A DNA stretch of 64,000 nt, from assembly GCF_019393635.1 (NCBI RefSeq), contig NC_057861.1, forward strand, positions 741,510,732-741,574,731, written 5' to 3'. Made by a program: the position numbers and the translations under genes. Numbering within the stretch: the stretch's first letter is position 1; every line of letters starts with the position of its first letter. The stretch is from Dromiciops gliroides. Lineage: Eukaryota > Chordata > Mammalia > Microbiotheria > Microbiotheriidae. Positions 55,140 through 64,000 of the stretch are shown here, in pieces. The notes under the pieces were generated by a model that had not been told where the DNA came from, did not search any database, and worked only from the letters and a program-made list of their open reading frames with translations.

Positions 55140-55556
55140 ATAGAGGTATCCATACAAATCATATATACGCAATTCATGCTGGCTCTCTCCCTCTGACTCA
55201 CTGCATCTGTCTCTGTTCTCTGCTGTTCTTTCCTGTCTCTGTGTCTCTGTATGTGCCTCTCTCCCCGCTCTGGTTCTTTCTTCTCTCTGCGTCTTCCTCT
55301 CTGTCATTACCGTCTGTGTCTCCTTTCCCTACGTGTATGTGTATATGATTTATATAGATATATAGACGCTCCGTCAATTCAAAATTAATTTCTCCTTTAG
55401 GTGGTTAATAGCATCATTTTTCCTCCTTTCCCTACTTCTTTCCCCTTCTCTTCCTCTTCCTCTTCCTCCTCTCCTTTTTCCTCCCCCACCTTCTCCTTCT
55501 CCTCCTTCCTCCTATTTCTCCTTCCCCTTTTCCTCCTCCTCCTCTTCCTCCTCCCA
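55140..55556 (+). repeat. Pyrimidine-rich low-complexity sequence
   Basis: ctctctccctctgactcact words at 55180-55330 and a denser CTTCCTCCT-type tract at 55425-55556. Confidence 0.85.
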
Positions 55557-56289
55557 TGATTACCGAAAGACCAGCTTCCCTCCCCTCTCCCCCGACCCTA
55601 GGAGGAGAAAAGAGTCCAGTTGGCCACCCCTCATGGAGGCTGCTTCCCCAGGGTTATCACAGAGCCCCGTGCCAAGGGTCCCTCCCTCCAGACGGCATGG
55701 CGGAGAGCCCCCTGCAGAGCTCTCTGGAGGGGGCAGCATCTCCCCAGAGGCCATGCTGAGGACCTCTCAGGCACAGCATGGGACTCTTAATCAGCGCCCC
55801 CCCACCCCCACCCCACGGCTGGCAATGCTGCCGTCTCTACCAGTGAAAACCCCAGACTCGCTCTCCTCTGTTCTGGTGGCTATTTTGACTGTTTAATGCT
55901 GCCTTTCCCCTACAGCCCCAAATTCTCTAATTCTGCGTTTATCCACTTCTTCCTAATGGTGCCTTCTGAACTGTCAGGTAGTGTTAAAAACACACATTAA
56001 TATAAATTATAACCTGTCAGGCAGAAAGCCACGGGTTTCATCCCCTGCATGCAAACAGCCCTGGGGGACAACTGTTCAAAGAGCTATTTTTCTTTATATG
56101 CTCTCATTAAACAGGGGGTGGATCTGGCACCAGAGTGTGACATTTGCTGGGGTGAGGTTTTAGGGTAATCTTAACAATTAAAAAATGCAAGAGGTCTCCT
56201 AGGGTCAACAAGCCAGGCTGGTGTTTTCTCCTAAGGGCTCTCGAGGTGGGCAAGATCCTTATTAAGAAGAGGAATTCTGTCATTTCCAC
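55557..56289. other. FAM3D intron, no feature recognised
   Basis: Unique-looking. Small overlapping frames only. Confidence 0.35.
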
Positions 56290-56560
56290 CTCACTGGGTT
56301 GAAGTATTTAGGTAGCCCAGGGAATAGACTGCTGGACCTGGAGTCAAGAAAACCTGAGTTCAAATCCAGCTTTCGACGCTTATTGGCTATGTGACCTTGA
56401 AAAGTCACTTAAAAAAAAAAACCAAAAACCTCCATTTGCTTCAATTTCCCCATATGTAAAATAGGAATAATAACAGCACTTACCCCCCAGGGATGTTGTA
56501 AGGATAAATGGGATGACATTTGGCACCATATAAGGGCTAACTGTTATTAGCCATCATGGG
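56290..56560 (+). mobile_element. MIR/THER1-like SINE
   Basis: gagttcaaatccagctttcg, ttggctatgtgaccttgaaa, A-run insertion, ttcaatttccccatatgtaa and taacagcacttaccccccag. Confidence 0.82.
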
Positions 56561-56813
56561 TGCAAGGCTTGAAGGTAGGAAAAAGCATTTATTAAGCAGG
56601 AGCAGGGCAGGTGGCAAGAGGTCCGGAGTGGGTGGATGGGTGGTTCTTCACATGGGCTCAGAGTCAATGGCTCAGGGGCCAGCCTTGTCCCTAGATCAAG
56701 ATCCCAGGCCAGCCCTCACTGCCAGCCAGTGCAGACGCTTCCACTAAACAAGAGAATTCAGTGAGAAAAACTAGGCCTCTCGATACAGTTATTTAACATT
56801 ATATAGACCAGAG

Positions 56814-57012
56814 GTGTCCAGATGGGGCCTGAGGGCTGCCCACAACATTCCCAAGTGCTTTTTATACAACTGGCAAATATTTAACAAAATAACTAAAAAT
56901 ACAATAAAACATGAATAATATGATTACTTTTTAAATGGAGTCAGCATGCAGCCTGTGGGGATCTTTATGTACAGGTTGGTGGCCCCCATCTTCAGCTTGG
57001 GCTCTGCACACC
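56814..57012 (+). mobile_element. hAT-like DNA transposon remnant
   Basis: gaggtgtccagatggggcct, aaaatacaataaaacatgaa and cagcatgcagcctgtgggga resemble elements that begin CAGGGGTGTC. The far end is decayed. Confidence 0.5.
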
Positions 57013-57762
57013 ACTAACAGATATCATAAATCAAGATAAATAGCCCCACTGAGTCATACTCCAGGAGAGCCTCTTGATGCTTCCAACCTGGGGCCAGCAG
57101 TTCAACTCCTCTGGGCTTTGGTTACTTCATCTGTAAAATGGGGTGATGGTTTGTGTACTCCTACCCTACAGGGGTGTCCACTGTGAGGAAAGCCCTCTTT
57201 CCTCTGGAGAGTGTCATTGGGAGGCCGTGTGGCACATGTCCTACTGTCCCCCATGATTCAGAAGGAGTCCTGACCCCACAGGAGACCCAGGGGGTCACAG
57301 GGTAGGGGTCAGGATCTGAGGGGTAGGGAGGGTCACAAGATGGGAACCGGACCTGAGATTTCACTAGTATAGGAAATGCCCAAGCGAGGAAGCTCCCTCG
57401 ACCAATGCAGGCTGGCACCTTCTCGGGCACACAGGATCTTACAGAGTTGTCAGGGGCCATGGAGTGACCTGAGTCCAGTGATTTGTCCAGGATCACACAG
57501 CCAGGACACATCAGAGGTAGACCTCCGGCCCGGGTCTCCCCAGTTCACAAGACCTGTTCTCCATCCGCCACACCAAGATGCATCTCATAAAATAGGTTAT
57601 TAGACCTAAAGTTTTTGTTTCTCAACTTGTTCACTCAATAGACATTTGCTGAGCACAGGCTGGGTCTGGTGCTTGGAAAGACCCCAGCTAGTCCCTGTCT
57701 TCTCCGTCTGCGTGGGGCTTCCTCCCTGAGGTGTCACTAACAGGGCTCTGTTCTCCCTGCAG
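57013..57762. other. FAM3D intron with MIR debris
   Basis: cttcatctgtaaaatggggt (57126, + MIR) and gtccaggatcacacagccag (57485, - MIR). Ends in the acceptor tract of the next exon. Confidence 0.45.
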
Positions 57763-57880
57763 AGCATCCAAGAAATAAATGTGACAACAGTAAGAAATGC
57801 CCCAAGGATTTCTTCGCCTTTCAGATCTCCAGTGGAGCTGCCAATGTCGTGGGGCCCTCCATATGTTTTGAAGACAAGGT
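57763..57880 (+). CDS. FAM3D: FAM3D exon: start of the secreted domain
   Basis: 118 nt between ttctccctgcag and gtaagt. It encodes residues 49-87 plus two bases of codon 88. It contains NKCDNSKKCP (Cys55, Cys61), FFAFQISSG, AANVVGP and SICFEDK (Cys83). Three of the four cysteines that FAM3 proteins use for their two disulfides are present. SGAANVVGP followed by CFED is a hallmark of FAM3C/FAM3D, and F rather than L in CFED favours FAM3D. The exon opens the ILEI-type beta-sandwich domain. No stop or frameshift is seen. Confidence 0.95.
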
Positions 57881-58254
57881 GTAAGTCTTTGATCAGCCCC
57901 TTCCCATCCCCAACACTGCAGCTGCCTCTTGAGCCAGGGGCCTGGTCTCACCTCTCTCTCCAGGTCTAGAACCACAGGCCTCCTGGGGCCGTCCGAGCAC
58001 CACGGTCTCATGGCTATTTCAATGGGTCCGTTGGAGAATTCAGATTTCCAGTTACCAAATAAAGCCAGAAGACTGGTGAGGGAGTGGGGGAGGGTGAGCG
58101 GGTAGGAGTTATAAGAATGGTCTGGATTTTCCCACCAAGGGAGATCACCTGAGAGGGTGGCCCAGAATGAGAGCCAGATTATGGGTGGTGAGTAGTGTCT
58201 GTTGTACTTACAAGGGGTCACTTGTTTTGGGGTGTTGGCCAGTCAGTTAACAAT
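57881..58254. other. FAM3D intron, no feature recognised
   Basis: Unique-looking. Confidence 0.3.
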
Positions 58255-58432
58255 ACATAGGATGAAGACTTAGAAGAGACTTCAAAGGCCATGGAATCCA
58301 AACTCCTTATTGTACTGAGGCATAAAATGTTCAGTGACTTAACCAGGTTCCTACAGCCAGTGAATGCCTCAGGCAGGATTCGAACCCTGGTCTTCCTGAC
58401 TCCAAGCCTTCATTCACTGTGCCACTGGTTAC
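58255..58432 (-). mobile_element. MIR-like SINE
   Basis: agaagagacttcaaaggcca, gcaggattcgaaccctggtc and ttcctgactccaagcc. Confidence 0.7.
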
Positions 58433-58617
58433 CTAACAGTGATTAAGTTGAACAAATAGTTCCTGGGTTAAATGCCCAGAACTGGAAAAGGGACTATGTC
58501 GGAAACCCCTCAGAAAACCTCCCCCCATATACTCCCCAAACGCCACATGCACTAAAGAACTAAATACAAGAACTAAAACTAATAAAACCTTGGCTTAAAC
58601 TTAACTTGGGAGGGGGG

Positions 58618-58776
58618 GGCAGCTAGGTGGTGCAGTGGATAGAGCACCGGCCCTGGAGTCAGGAGGACCTGAGTTCAAATCTGGCCTCAGACACTTAACA
58701 CTTACTAGCTGTGTGACCCTGGGCAAGTCACTTAACCTCCAATTGCCTCACTAAAAAAAAACAAAAAAAAACCCTA
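58618..58776 (+). mobile_element. CORE-SINE (WALLSI/WSINE-like)
   Basis: Complete plus copy, A-rich tail. The short word taactt flanks it. Confidence 0.92.
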
Positions 58777-59391
58777 ACTTAAGTGAAACACAAGTTTTCA
58801 TTTCAGAACATATTGTCCTGACCAGAAGGAACTTTCTCTTATAAATGAAGGCAAAGATCAGAGAAGATGCTGGCAAGGGATAGCTTTGTGACACATTCCA
58901 CCAGAGGAGTTAACTACCCTCTTGTTTTCAGTCTTTGGCCCCTGAAACCCTGGGCCTTGGTGAGATAGAGCCAGGGCCTGGAACTGTGGTTTCTCTGCTA
59001 TTGGGAACTCCCAGGTGAGGGCGCTCCGTTTTACCAGTGCAGGTTGGCATGGTCAGTCTTAGAGAGTTGCCATGAGCGCAGAGAAGGTAGGGGACTAGCG
59101 TCAGAAGTGAAACCTGAATCTAGCTCTGGCTGGCTCCAAAGTCAGTTCTCTTGTGCGAGATGGAGAGAGAGCTGATTGTCCCCACCACTGATTATGTCTG
59201 GGCAGGGTGTCCTTTTGTCTTGCTGTCTAATGAGCTGGCCTGGAGGCTTCTAGGAGGACACACCCATGGCCAGGCTCCGTCTGCACAGGTGTCTGCCATT
59301 TTGTCCTCGCTGGCATCTCCAGGGCTGCTCCCAGTGCTGGTTTAGGTCCACGCTAAGGTTGCTGGCTCTGTTTTTTTCTTCCTTTCCCCAG

Positions 59392-59450
59392 GCTCATGAG
59401 TGGTGTGAAAAATAACATTGGGAGAGGACTCAACATTGCATTGGTGGACG
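59392..59450 (+). CDS. FAM3D: FAM3D exon: VKNN-GRGLNIALV segment
   Basis: 59 nt between ttcctttccccag and gtgagt. The first base completes codon 88, and 19 codons give LMSGVKNNIGRGLNIALVD plus one base (phase 1). The NN-GRGLNIALV motif is one of the best conserved blocks of the FAM3 family. Substitutions relative to remembered human FAM3D are conservative (I for V, D for N). The next exon should start with a glycine codon remainder and the block leading to FDM-SGDV. It was not found before 64000. Confidence 0.95.
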
Positions 59451-59559
59451 GTGAGTAACTGATCAGCAAGTGTTGATTAAGCGCCTACTGTGTACTCAAG
59501 GCTGGGGGGGGGGGGCAGGTTGGGAGGGAAGACATGGTCCCTACCCTCAAGCAGATTTT

Positions 59560-59975
59560 AACCTAGACCCATAGATATCATTTATAGAACTCTTAGAAGT
59601 TTGCCAAGTGCTTTACAAATTACCTCTTGTTTGGTCCTCACAACAGCCCCGGAAGTAGGTGCCTTTTAATGATGAGGAACCTGAGGGTCAGAGAGCTTTC
59701 GTGATTTCTCTGGAGTTGAACCGTCCTAAGTGCCAGTGGCTGAATTTGAATCTATGTCTTGACGACTCCAAGCGTGGGCTTGTTCCGGGAGGCAGTCGGT
59801 GTTATTTTACAAATGAGGAAACCGAGTCTCAGAGAGGTGTATTATGACGACCCCCAACTCTTTAAACTGCTGTGGGGGAGGGAGAATCATACAATCATAG
59901 CATTTGAGTCACAAGGGGCCCTTAGTGGTCATCACACCCACCTCCCTCATTTTACAGATGAGGGAACTGAGGGCC
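59560..59975 (-). mobile_element. MIR/THER1-like SINE pieces
   Basis: agtttgccaagtgctttaca with aatgatgaggaacctgaggg; then ttttacaaatgaggaaaccg; then ctcattttacagatgaggga. Confidence 0.72.
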
Positions 59976-60534
59976 AGAGCTCTCTTCATTCTTCCACCAG
60001 ACCTCCCCCGGAACAGATCTTTGTTTCACGGCCGCTTCCCCTGCCAGATAAACACCGCCCCCCCCCCCCCCCCCCGCCAGGTGTCTGCAGATGGGGGAGG
60101 GCACGGGTTCAAGGAGGAGGCTTTGACCCAGCTCTCCTCGCCCCGCCAAGGAAGCTCCGGTTCCCAGCTTCCCTCCCAGACCCAAGGCAAGTTCGGGCTC
60201 AGTTCAGAGATAGCCCGCGTTCTAAGAGACGCGGGGGCCGCCCTCATTCCAAATCGGAGCTCGGGGCGGCAACAAAGCCCAGGGAGGATGACCGAGTGGG
60301 TCTGGAGTCTGTGCAGAGGCAGAGCGTCGGCTGCAGGGGAGGCAGGGGAACCCAGGCCCAGCCCAGGCTGAGAGAATGGACGGGCGAGGACCTAGAGCCG
60401 CACCCCATGGTCCCAGAGTTGTTCGTTGGTGTCCAGCGGAGATCCCCAAGCTTCCCCTCTGACCGCTGGGGCAGGGGTCAAAAGATGGCATATGGCAGAA
60501 CATCTTTTCCTCTTCAATCATTTCCCTCCCTTCT
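59976..60534. other. FAM3D intron, GC-rich patch with C(18)
   Basis: C-run at 60058-60075. Moderate CpG content up to about 60420. Overlapping frames (294 and 155 codons) have no domain. Confidence 0.35.
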
Positions 60535-60662
60535 GTTACTTACTCCCTGTGGGATCATGGGCAATTACTTGTACCTGCTGAGCCTCAGTCTCCCCATCTG
60601 TACCATGAGCAGATTGGCCTCTGGGGGTCTCTTCCAGCTCTAGGTGTGAGGTCCGGTGACTA
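60535..60662 (+). mobile_element. MIR-like SINE fragment
   Basis: gcctcagtctccccatctgt and ctcttccagctctaggtgtg. Confidence 0.68.
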
Positions 60663-61104
60663 GGGTGAGTGGCTAGAAGATGTCACCGGCTAATTGGTGT
60701 TCAGGGGGAAGGGAGCATTGGCCCGGTGCTTCTCAGGGGAAGTCAGTGTAACCCCATTCCTTTAGAGTGGCTGCGGGATGACGAAAAGCCATCCCGGCCT
60801 CCCCTCCTGCTCAGAGGCAGCAGGACCCAAGGAGAGCGCCTGGGATGTCATGCCTGGCCTAAGGAGGGGAGACAGGAGGAGAGAGAGGGAGGGAAGGAGA
60901 AAAGAAATCGCTTTTATTACCTAAGAAGACTCTGCAGAGAAAGACCAACATTTCTCTAAAAGATTCAGTGAAGCGTGTTCCGAGGACTTGTAGCCCATTA
61001 ACTCTGAGGGGGATTATGATGGATCGATATAGGGGGAGAGGAGGCTGGAGAGAATTATGGGAGGCAGCCTGTTGTTGAAGAAAGAGCCCAGGAATGGAGC
61101 TGGG
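60663..61104. other. FAM3D intron, no feature recognised
   Basis: Purine-rich patch at 60866-60905. Nothing else. Confidence 0.3.
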
Positions 61105-61218
61105 AGCACAGGCCCTTTGACGTCAGAGGCCAGCTCCAGTACTTACTGACTATGTGACCCTGGGTCACCTGAACCTCTGTGAGCCTCAGTTTTCTCATCT
61201 GTAAAATGAGTTTATATT
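61105..61218 (+). mobile_element. MIR-like SINE fragment
   Basis: tgactatgtgaccctgggtc and gcctcagttttctcatctgt. Confidence 0.72.
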
Positions 61219-61234
61219 ACATAGAGAGATTTCT

Positions 61235-61545
61235 CCACTCACACACACATACACACACACACACACATACACACACACACATACACACACATTATATAAC
61301 ATACACACATGTGATATACTTTAAAATATATGTCATGTCATTTAAAATATATCACATATATTTTAAAATGTATTATGTAATTAAAAACCTATATCATAGG
61401 TTTTAAAATATGTAATGTGCATATATAATTATAGTTTTACATGTTATATATTTTAAATATATAATATGCATGTATAACACATTTTAAAATATATTAAATA
61501 CAGTATTTATATATTTAAAATATTATATAGATATAGATAGTTAAA
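61235..61545. repeat. (CA)n and TTTAAAATAT-rich low-complexity DNA
   Basis: (CACA)n at about 61238-61292, then AT-rich ttaaaatatat words to 61540. Confidence 0.93.
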
Positions 61546-61914
61546 CTGGGCCTGGAATTTCCTTGTATGAGGAGCTCCCAGTGAAGAATTTCCTTTATCT
61601 ATTTGAATGATCAACAACTTCTCTGCAAAGGGAGTGTTAGACAACTCACAATTCCATCGGACCAAAGATGAACTATGCCACCCCTTGCCAACAGAGTCAC
61701 TCCCATTTTCTCTGTCCTTCTGGCTGGGCAAGCTTCCACTCTCATCCCTCCAAGCCCAGTTTTGTCTCCTTGGGAGTTAGGGACTCGCTGCCACCTATAA
61801 CCCACAGCTGCAGCCGCACAGGTGCCCTTGGAAACACCTGCTCCCTCCCTCACCCCAGCTCCCCACCCCGCCTCCCTGATCACCTCATGGTTGATCCGCG
61901 AGATGACATTTGTT
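61546..61914. other. FAM3D intron, no feature recognised
   Basis: Unique-looking. Confidence 0.3.
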
Positions 61915-62405
61915 AGATTAGATAGCCAGACAGGTGGATGAGTAGATGGATGGATAGATGATAGATAAATAGACATGACAGACAATAGATAGATAGGTGA
62001 ATGAATAAATAGATAGATAGGTAGATAATAGACAGGTAGATGAATAAATAGATGGATAGGTAGATGATAGACAGACAGGTGAATGAATAAATAGATGGAT
62101 AGGTAGATGATAGACAGACAGACAGGTGAATGAATAAATAGATGGATAGGTAAATGATAGACAGACAGGTGAATGAATAAATAGATGGATAGGTAGATGA
62201 TAGACAGACAGACAGGTGAATGAATAAATAGATAGGTAGATGATAGGCGAATGAATAAATAGATAGGTAGATGATAGACAGGTGAATGAATAAATAGATG
62301 GATAGGTAGATGATAGACAGGTGAATGAATAAATAGATGGATAGGTAGATGATAGGTGGATGAATAAATAGATGGATAGGTAGATAGGTAATGGATGGAT
62401 GGGTG
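61915..62405 (+). repeat. Tetranucleotide array with higher-order units
   Basis: GATA, GACA, GGTA and GAAT words arranged in longer units built around gaatgaataaatagatggat and aggtagatgatagacag, repeated about ten times with spacing near 40-55 bp. Ser/Ile/Tyr/His frames on the minus strand are artefacts. Confidence 0.95.
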
Positions 62406-62710
62406 GGTGGCTCCTTTAGCAGGTGACCCATCTTTCCCCCTAGCCTTCCCCCTTGGCCTTCTGATACTTGCTGGATTTTCCAAGGCCACAAGACAGGTCT
62501 GGGAATCTGTTCCCTATGATGTGAGACGTTCTCCTCCTCAACAAGCAGTCATGGTGCACACTGGGTAGGGTGCACTTCCTTGACCAGAAGCCAGCCCAGC
62601 CCCATACAGTTAAGGGAAATGTGGCTGAGTCGTATTTCCTCACAGAAGCACTGTGTGCAGTGTACAGAGTCCCACAGTCCTGTGAAAGGCTTGAAGATGT
62701 CAGGTCAGAT
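62406..62710. other. FAM3D intron, no feature recognised
   Basis: Unique-looking. Confidence 0.3.
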
Positions 62711-62960
62711 GAATAATAACAGCTCACATTTATATAGCACCTACTGTGTGCCAGGCACTGTGCTAAGCACTTTATCATTATCTCATTTGATCCTGAGAAA
62801 TAGGTCTTCTTTATCCCCATTTTACAGATGAGGAAACTGAGGCAAACAGAGGGTGACTTGCCCAGGGTCACACAGCTAGTGTTTGAGGCCAGATTTCAGC
62901 TCAGGTCTTCCTGACTCTAGGCCCAGCACTCTGTGCACTGTCACCTCCTAGCTGCCCACC
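62711..62960 (-). mobile_element. THER1/MIR-like SINE, near full length
   Basis: atatagcacctactgtgtgc, tttacagatgaggaaactga, gacttgcccagggtcacaca and a head ending ctagctgccc. Confidence 0.85.
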
Positions 62961-63009
62961 ATCAACTCCTTGAGGGCTGGGATTGTTTTATTGTCATTAT
63001 ATTCTGTAT

Positions 63010-63305
63010 CAGAAACTGTTGATGCAGTGGATAGAGGTTGTGCCTAGCATCAGGAAGACCCGAATTCAAATGCCCCTCAGACATTTAGTAGCTGTATGAC
63101 CCTGGTCAATTCACCTAACCTCTGTTTGCTTCAGTTTCATCAATTGTAAAATGGCTATAGTAAGAGCACCCGCCTCCCAGGGGTGTGAAATGAGTAAAGA
63201 GTTTAGCATAGTACCTGACACACAGTAGGTGCTATATAAATGCTTAACTCTTTGTATCCTGGTACACAGTAAGTGTTTAATAAATGCCCATGGGTTTGGT
63301 TATCA
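63010..63305 (+). mobile_element. MIR/THER1-like SINE, near full length
   Basis: gatgcagtggatagaggttg, gtagctgtatgaccctggtc, gcttcagtttcatcaattgt, ctgacacacagtaggtgcta and gtgtttaataaatgcccatg. Confidence 0.82.
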
Positions 63306-64000
63306 TTGTATCTGCTGAAGCGATAGTCTGCCGAAAATCAAACATGAAGAGTAGGATAGGCCTTATCCCTGGACCTCGCTAAAGTCCTTCAGATGAGTTG
63401 CAGGAGGATACAAATAAGCAATAACTCATGCAGACTCTCGGTGAGAGGAAGGGCTATAACCACTGTAAGCATTCGCATAACATGACATAGAATGAACTCC
63501 CTGGGAAAAACTGGCCCGGAGCCGCCGGCCAGAATGGGTGGCCCTGGGACGGGACGGGTTCCAGGCTGCACGGAGGAGGAAATGTCTGCTGTGAAAGCCG
63601 AGATCCACCAGAGTTTATGAGTATTTGAGATTTGCAAAGAGTTCTCCTCATTGCCGAGACCCCGTGAGCCCTCGACTGCCCATGCCTTGGGGCTGGGGGA
63701 TTCTCTTTGCCAATCATCACAGGCACAAAGAATTCCATGCCCTCGGCTTCCATCCCCCACCTAAAAGTTCCTGCAAAGTAATTGGAAACTTCCCAGTGCG
63801 TTGGGGATCACCCCATCCCCTCGACAACACCCCCATCTAGTGGAGGCCTGGAAGACCAGCAGTCTAGTCTATTGTGCCCTGAGGAGGATCTGGTTAGCGC
63901 CTCGTTCAGGGCTCCATTTCCTAGGACTTTGTAGGTTTAGAGCAGGAAGCAGGAAGAGATCGTTCCACCTCCCCTGGTCTTACAGATGAGGAGAGTGAGG
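63306..64000. other. FAM3D intron to window edge, no exon seen
   Basis: Unique-looking sequence ending in a minus-strand MIR start (cttacagatgaggagagtga) at the window edge. I looked for the next FAM3D block (FDM-SGDV region) and did not find it. Confidence 0.4.

Larger units (their letters stand above)
38293..59450 (+). other. FAM3D: FAM3D gene, 5' half (five exons; continues beyond window)
   Basis: Span of the visible FAM3D exons. Joining the five exons gives one open frame of 107 complete residues that follows FAM3D along its length: an MR-S-VLR start, a hydrophobic anchor ending in TWLF, a KTI-L linker, a CP--FFAF motif, SGAANVVGP, CFED and NN-GRGLNIALV. FAM3 proteins are small secreted cytokine-like proteins with a globular ILEI-type domain. 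FAM3D is made in the gut and is reported to act on formyl peptide receptors. All five exons have consensus splice signals and compatible phases. FAM3D is favoured over FAM3A and FAM3C because of the N-terminal TW-F...Y...KTI-L pattern and CFED in place of CLED. Introns are about 7.8, 2.3, 9.2 and 1.5 kb. I saw no exon for the second half of the domain up to 64000, so the gene is cut by the window edge rather than broken. Confidence 0.92.

Noticed and set aside
59759..60643. 294-codon open frame
   Set aside because: Begins in MIR SINE debris, runs across an 18-nt C-run and GC-rich DNA, and lies in a FAM3D intron. No domain recognised.
59451..64000. Remaining FAM3D exons
   Set aside because: No block resembling the FDM-SGDV, SYDD or FRDSWVF segments with splice sites was seen, so the gene is taken to continue past the window.

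Overview
This window is nuclear DNA of a mammal, almost certainly a marsupial and probably an Australasian one. More than twenty copies of a short tRNA-headed CORE-SINE (about 150 bp, WALLSI/WSINE-like) are scattered on both strands. With them are longer Mar1-type SINEs carrying an RTE/Bov-B-like tail, old MIR/THER1 and L2 debris, two L1 3' fragments, hAT-type DNA transposon relics and two LTR-like segments. There are no bacterial-type operons, and nearly every long open frame is a product of simple repeats or SINEs.

The only protein-coding gene I can support is the 5' half of FAM3D, a secreted cytokine-like protein of the FAM3 family, on the + strand. Five exons with consensus GT/AG signals carry coding sequence: 38293-38352 (start codon at 38340), 46158-46265 (signal-anchor segment), 48576-48599 (a 24-nt microexon), 57763-57880 and 59392-59450. 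Together they encode 107 complete residues of a protein that is about 224 residues in human. The rest must lie beyond position 64000. The exon at 38293 begins after an acceptor site, so at least one further upstream non-coding exon and the promoter are unidentified.

Layout. 1-38 kb is upstream, gene-free DNA: interspersed repeats, a 715-bp polypyrimidine tract, a 46-bp minisatellite with 26 units grown from a SINE tail (14.1-15.4 kb), a solo-LTR candidate with a 6-bp target duplication (11.6-12.2 kb), a GC/CpG-rich patch with 19-nt and 22-nt G runs (22.0-22.6 kb), several repeat-free stretches that may be conserved regulatory DNA, and a gapless 138-bp inverted repeat (36.19-36.61 kb) 1.7 kb upstream of the FAM3D start codon. 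38-59.5 kb is FAM3D with repeat-filled introns, including a second polypyrimidine tract of about 665 bp at 51.3-52.0 kb. 59.5-64 kb is the next FAM3D intron, with SINEs and a tetranucleotide array.

I found no convincing new gene system. The most unusual structures are the 138-bp inverted repeat, the SINE-tail minisatellite (26 tandem AATAAA hexamers), a 26-bp quasi-palindrome that looks like a replication template-switch scar, and an alternative donor in the FAM3D anchor exon that would remove ten residues in frame. Repeat family names come from remembered consensus features, not from a database search.
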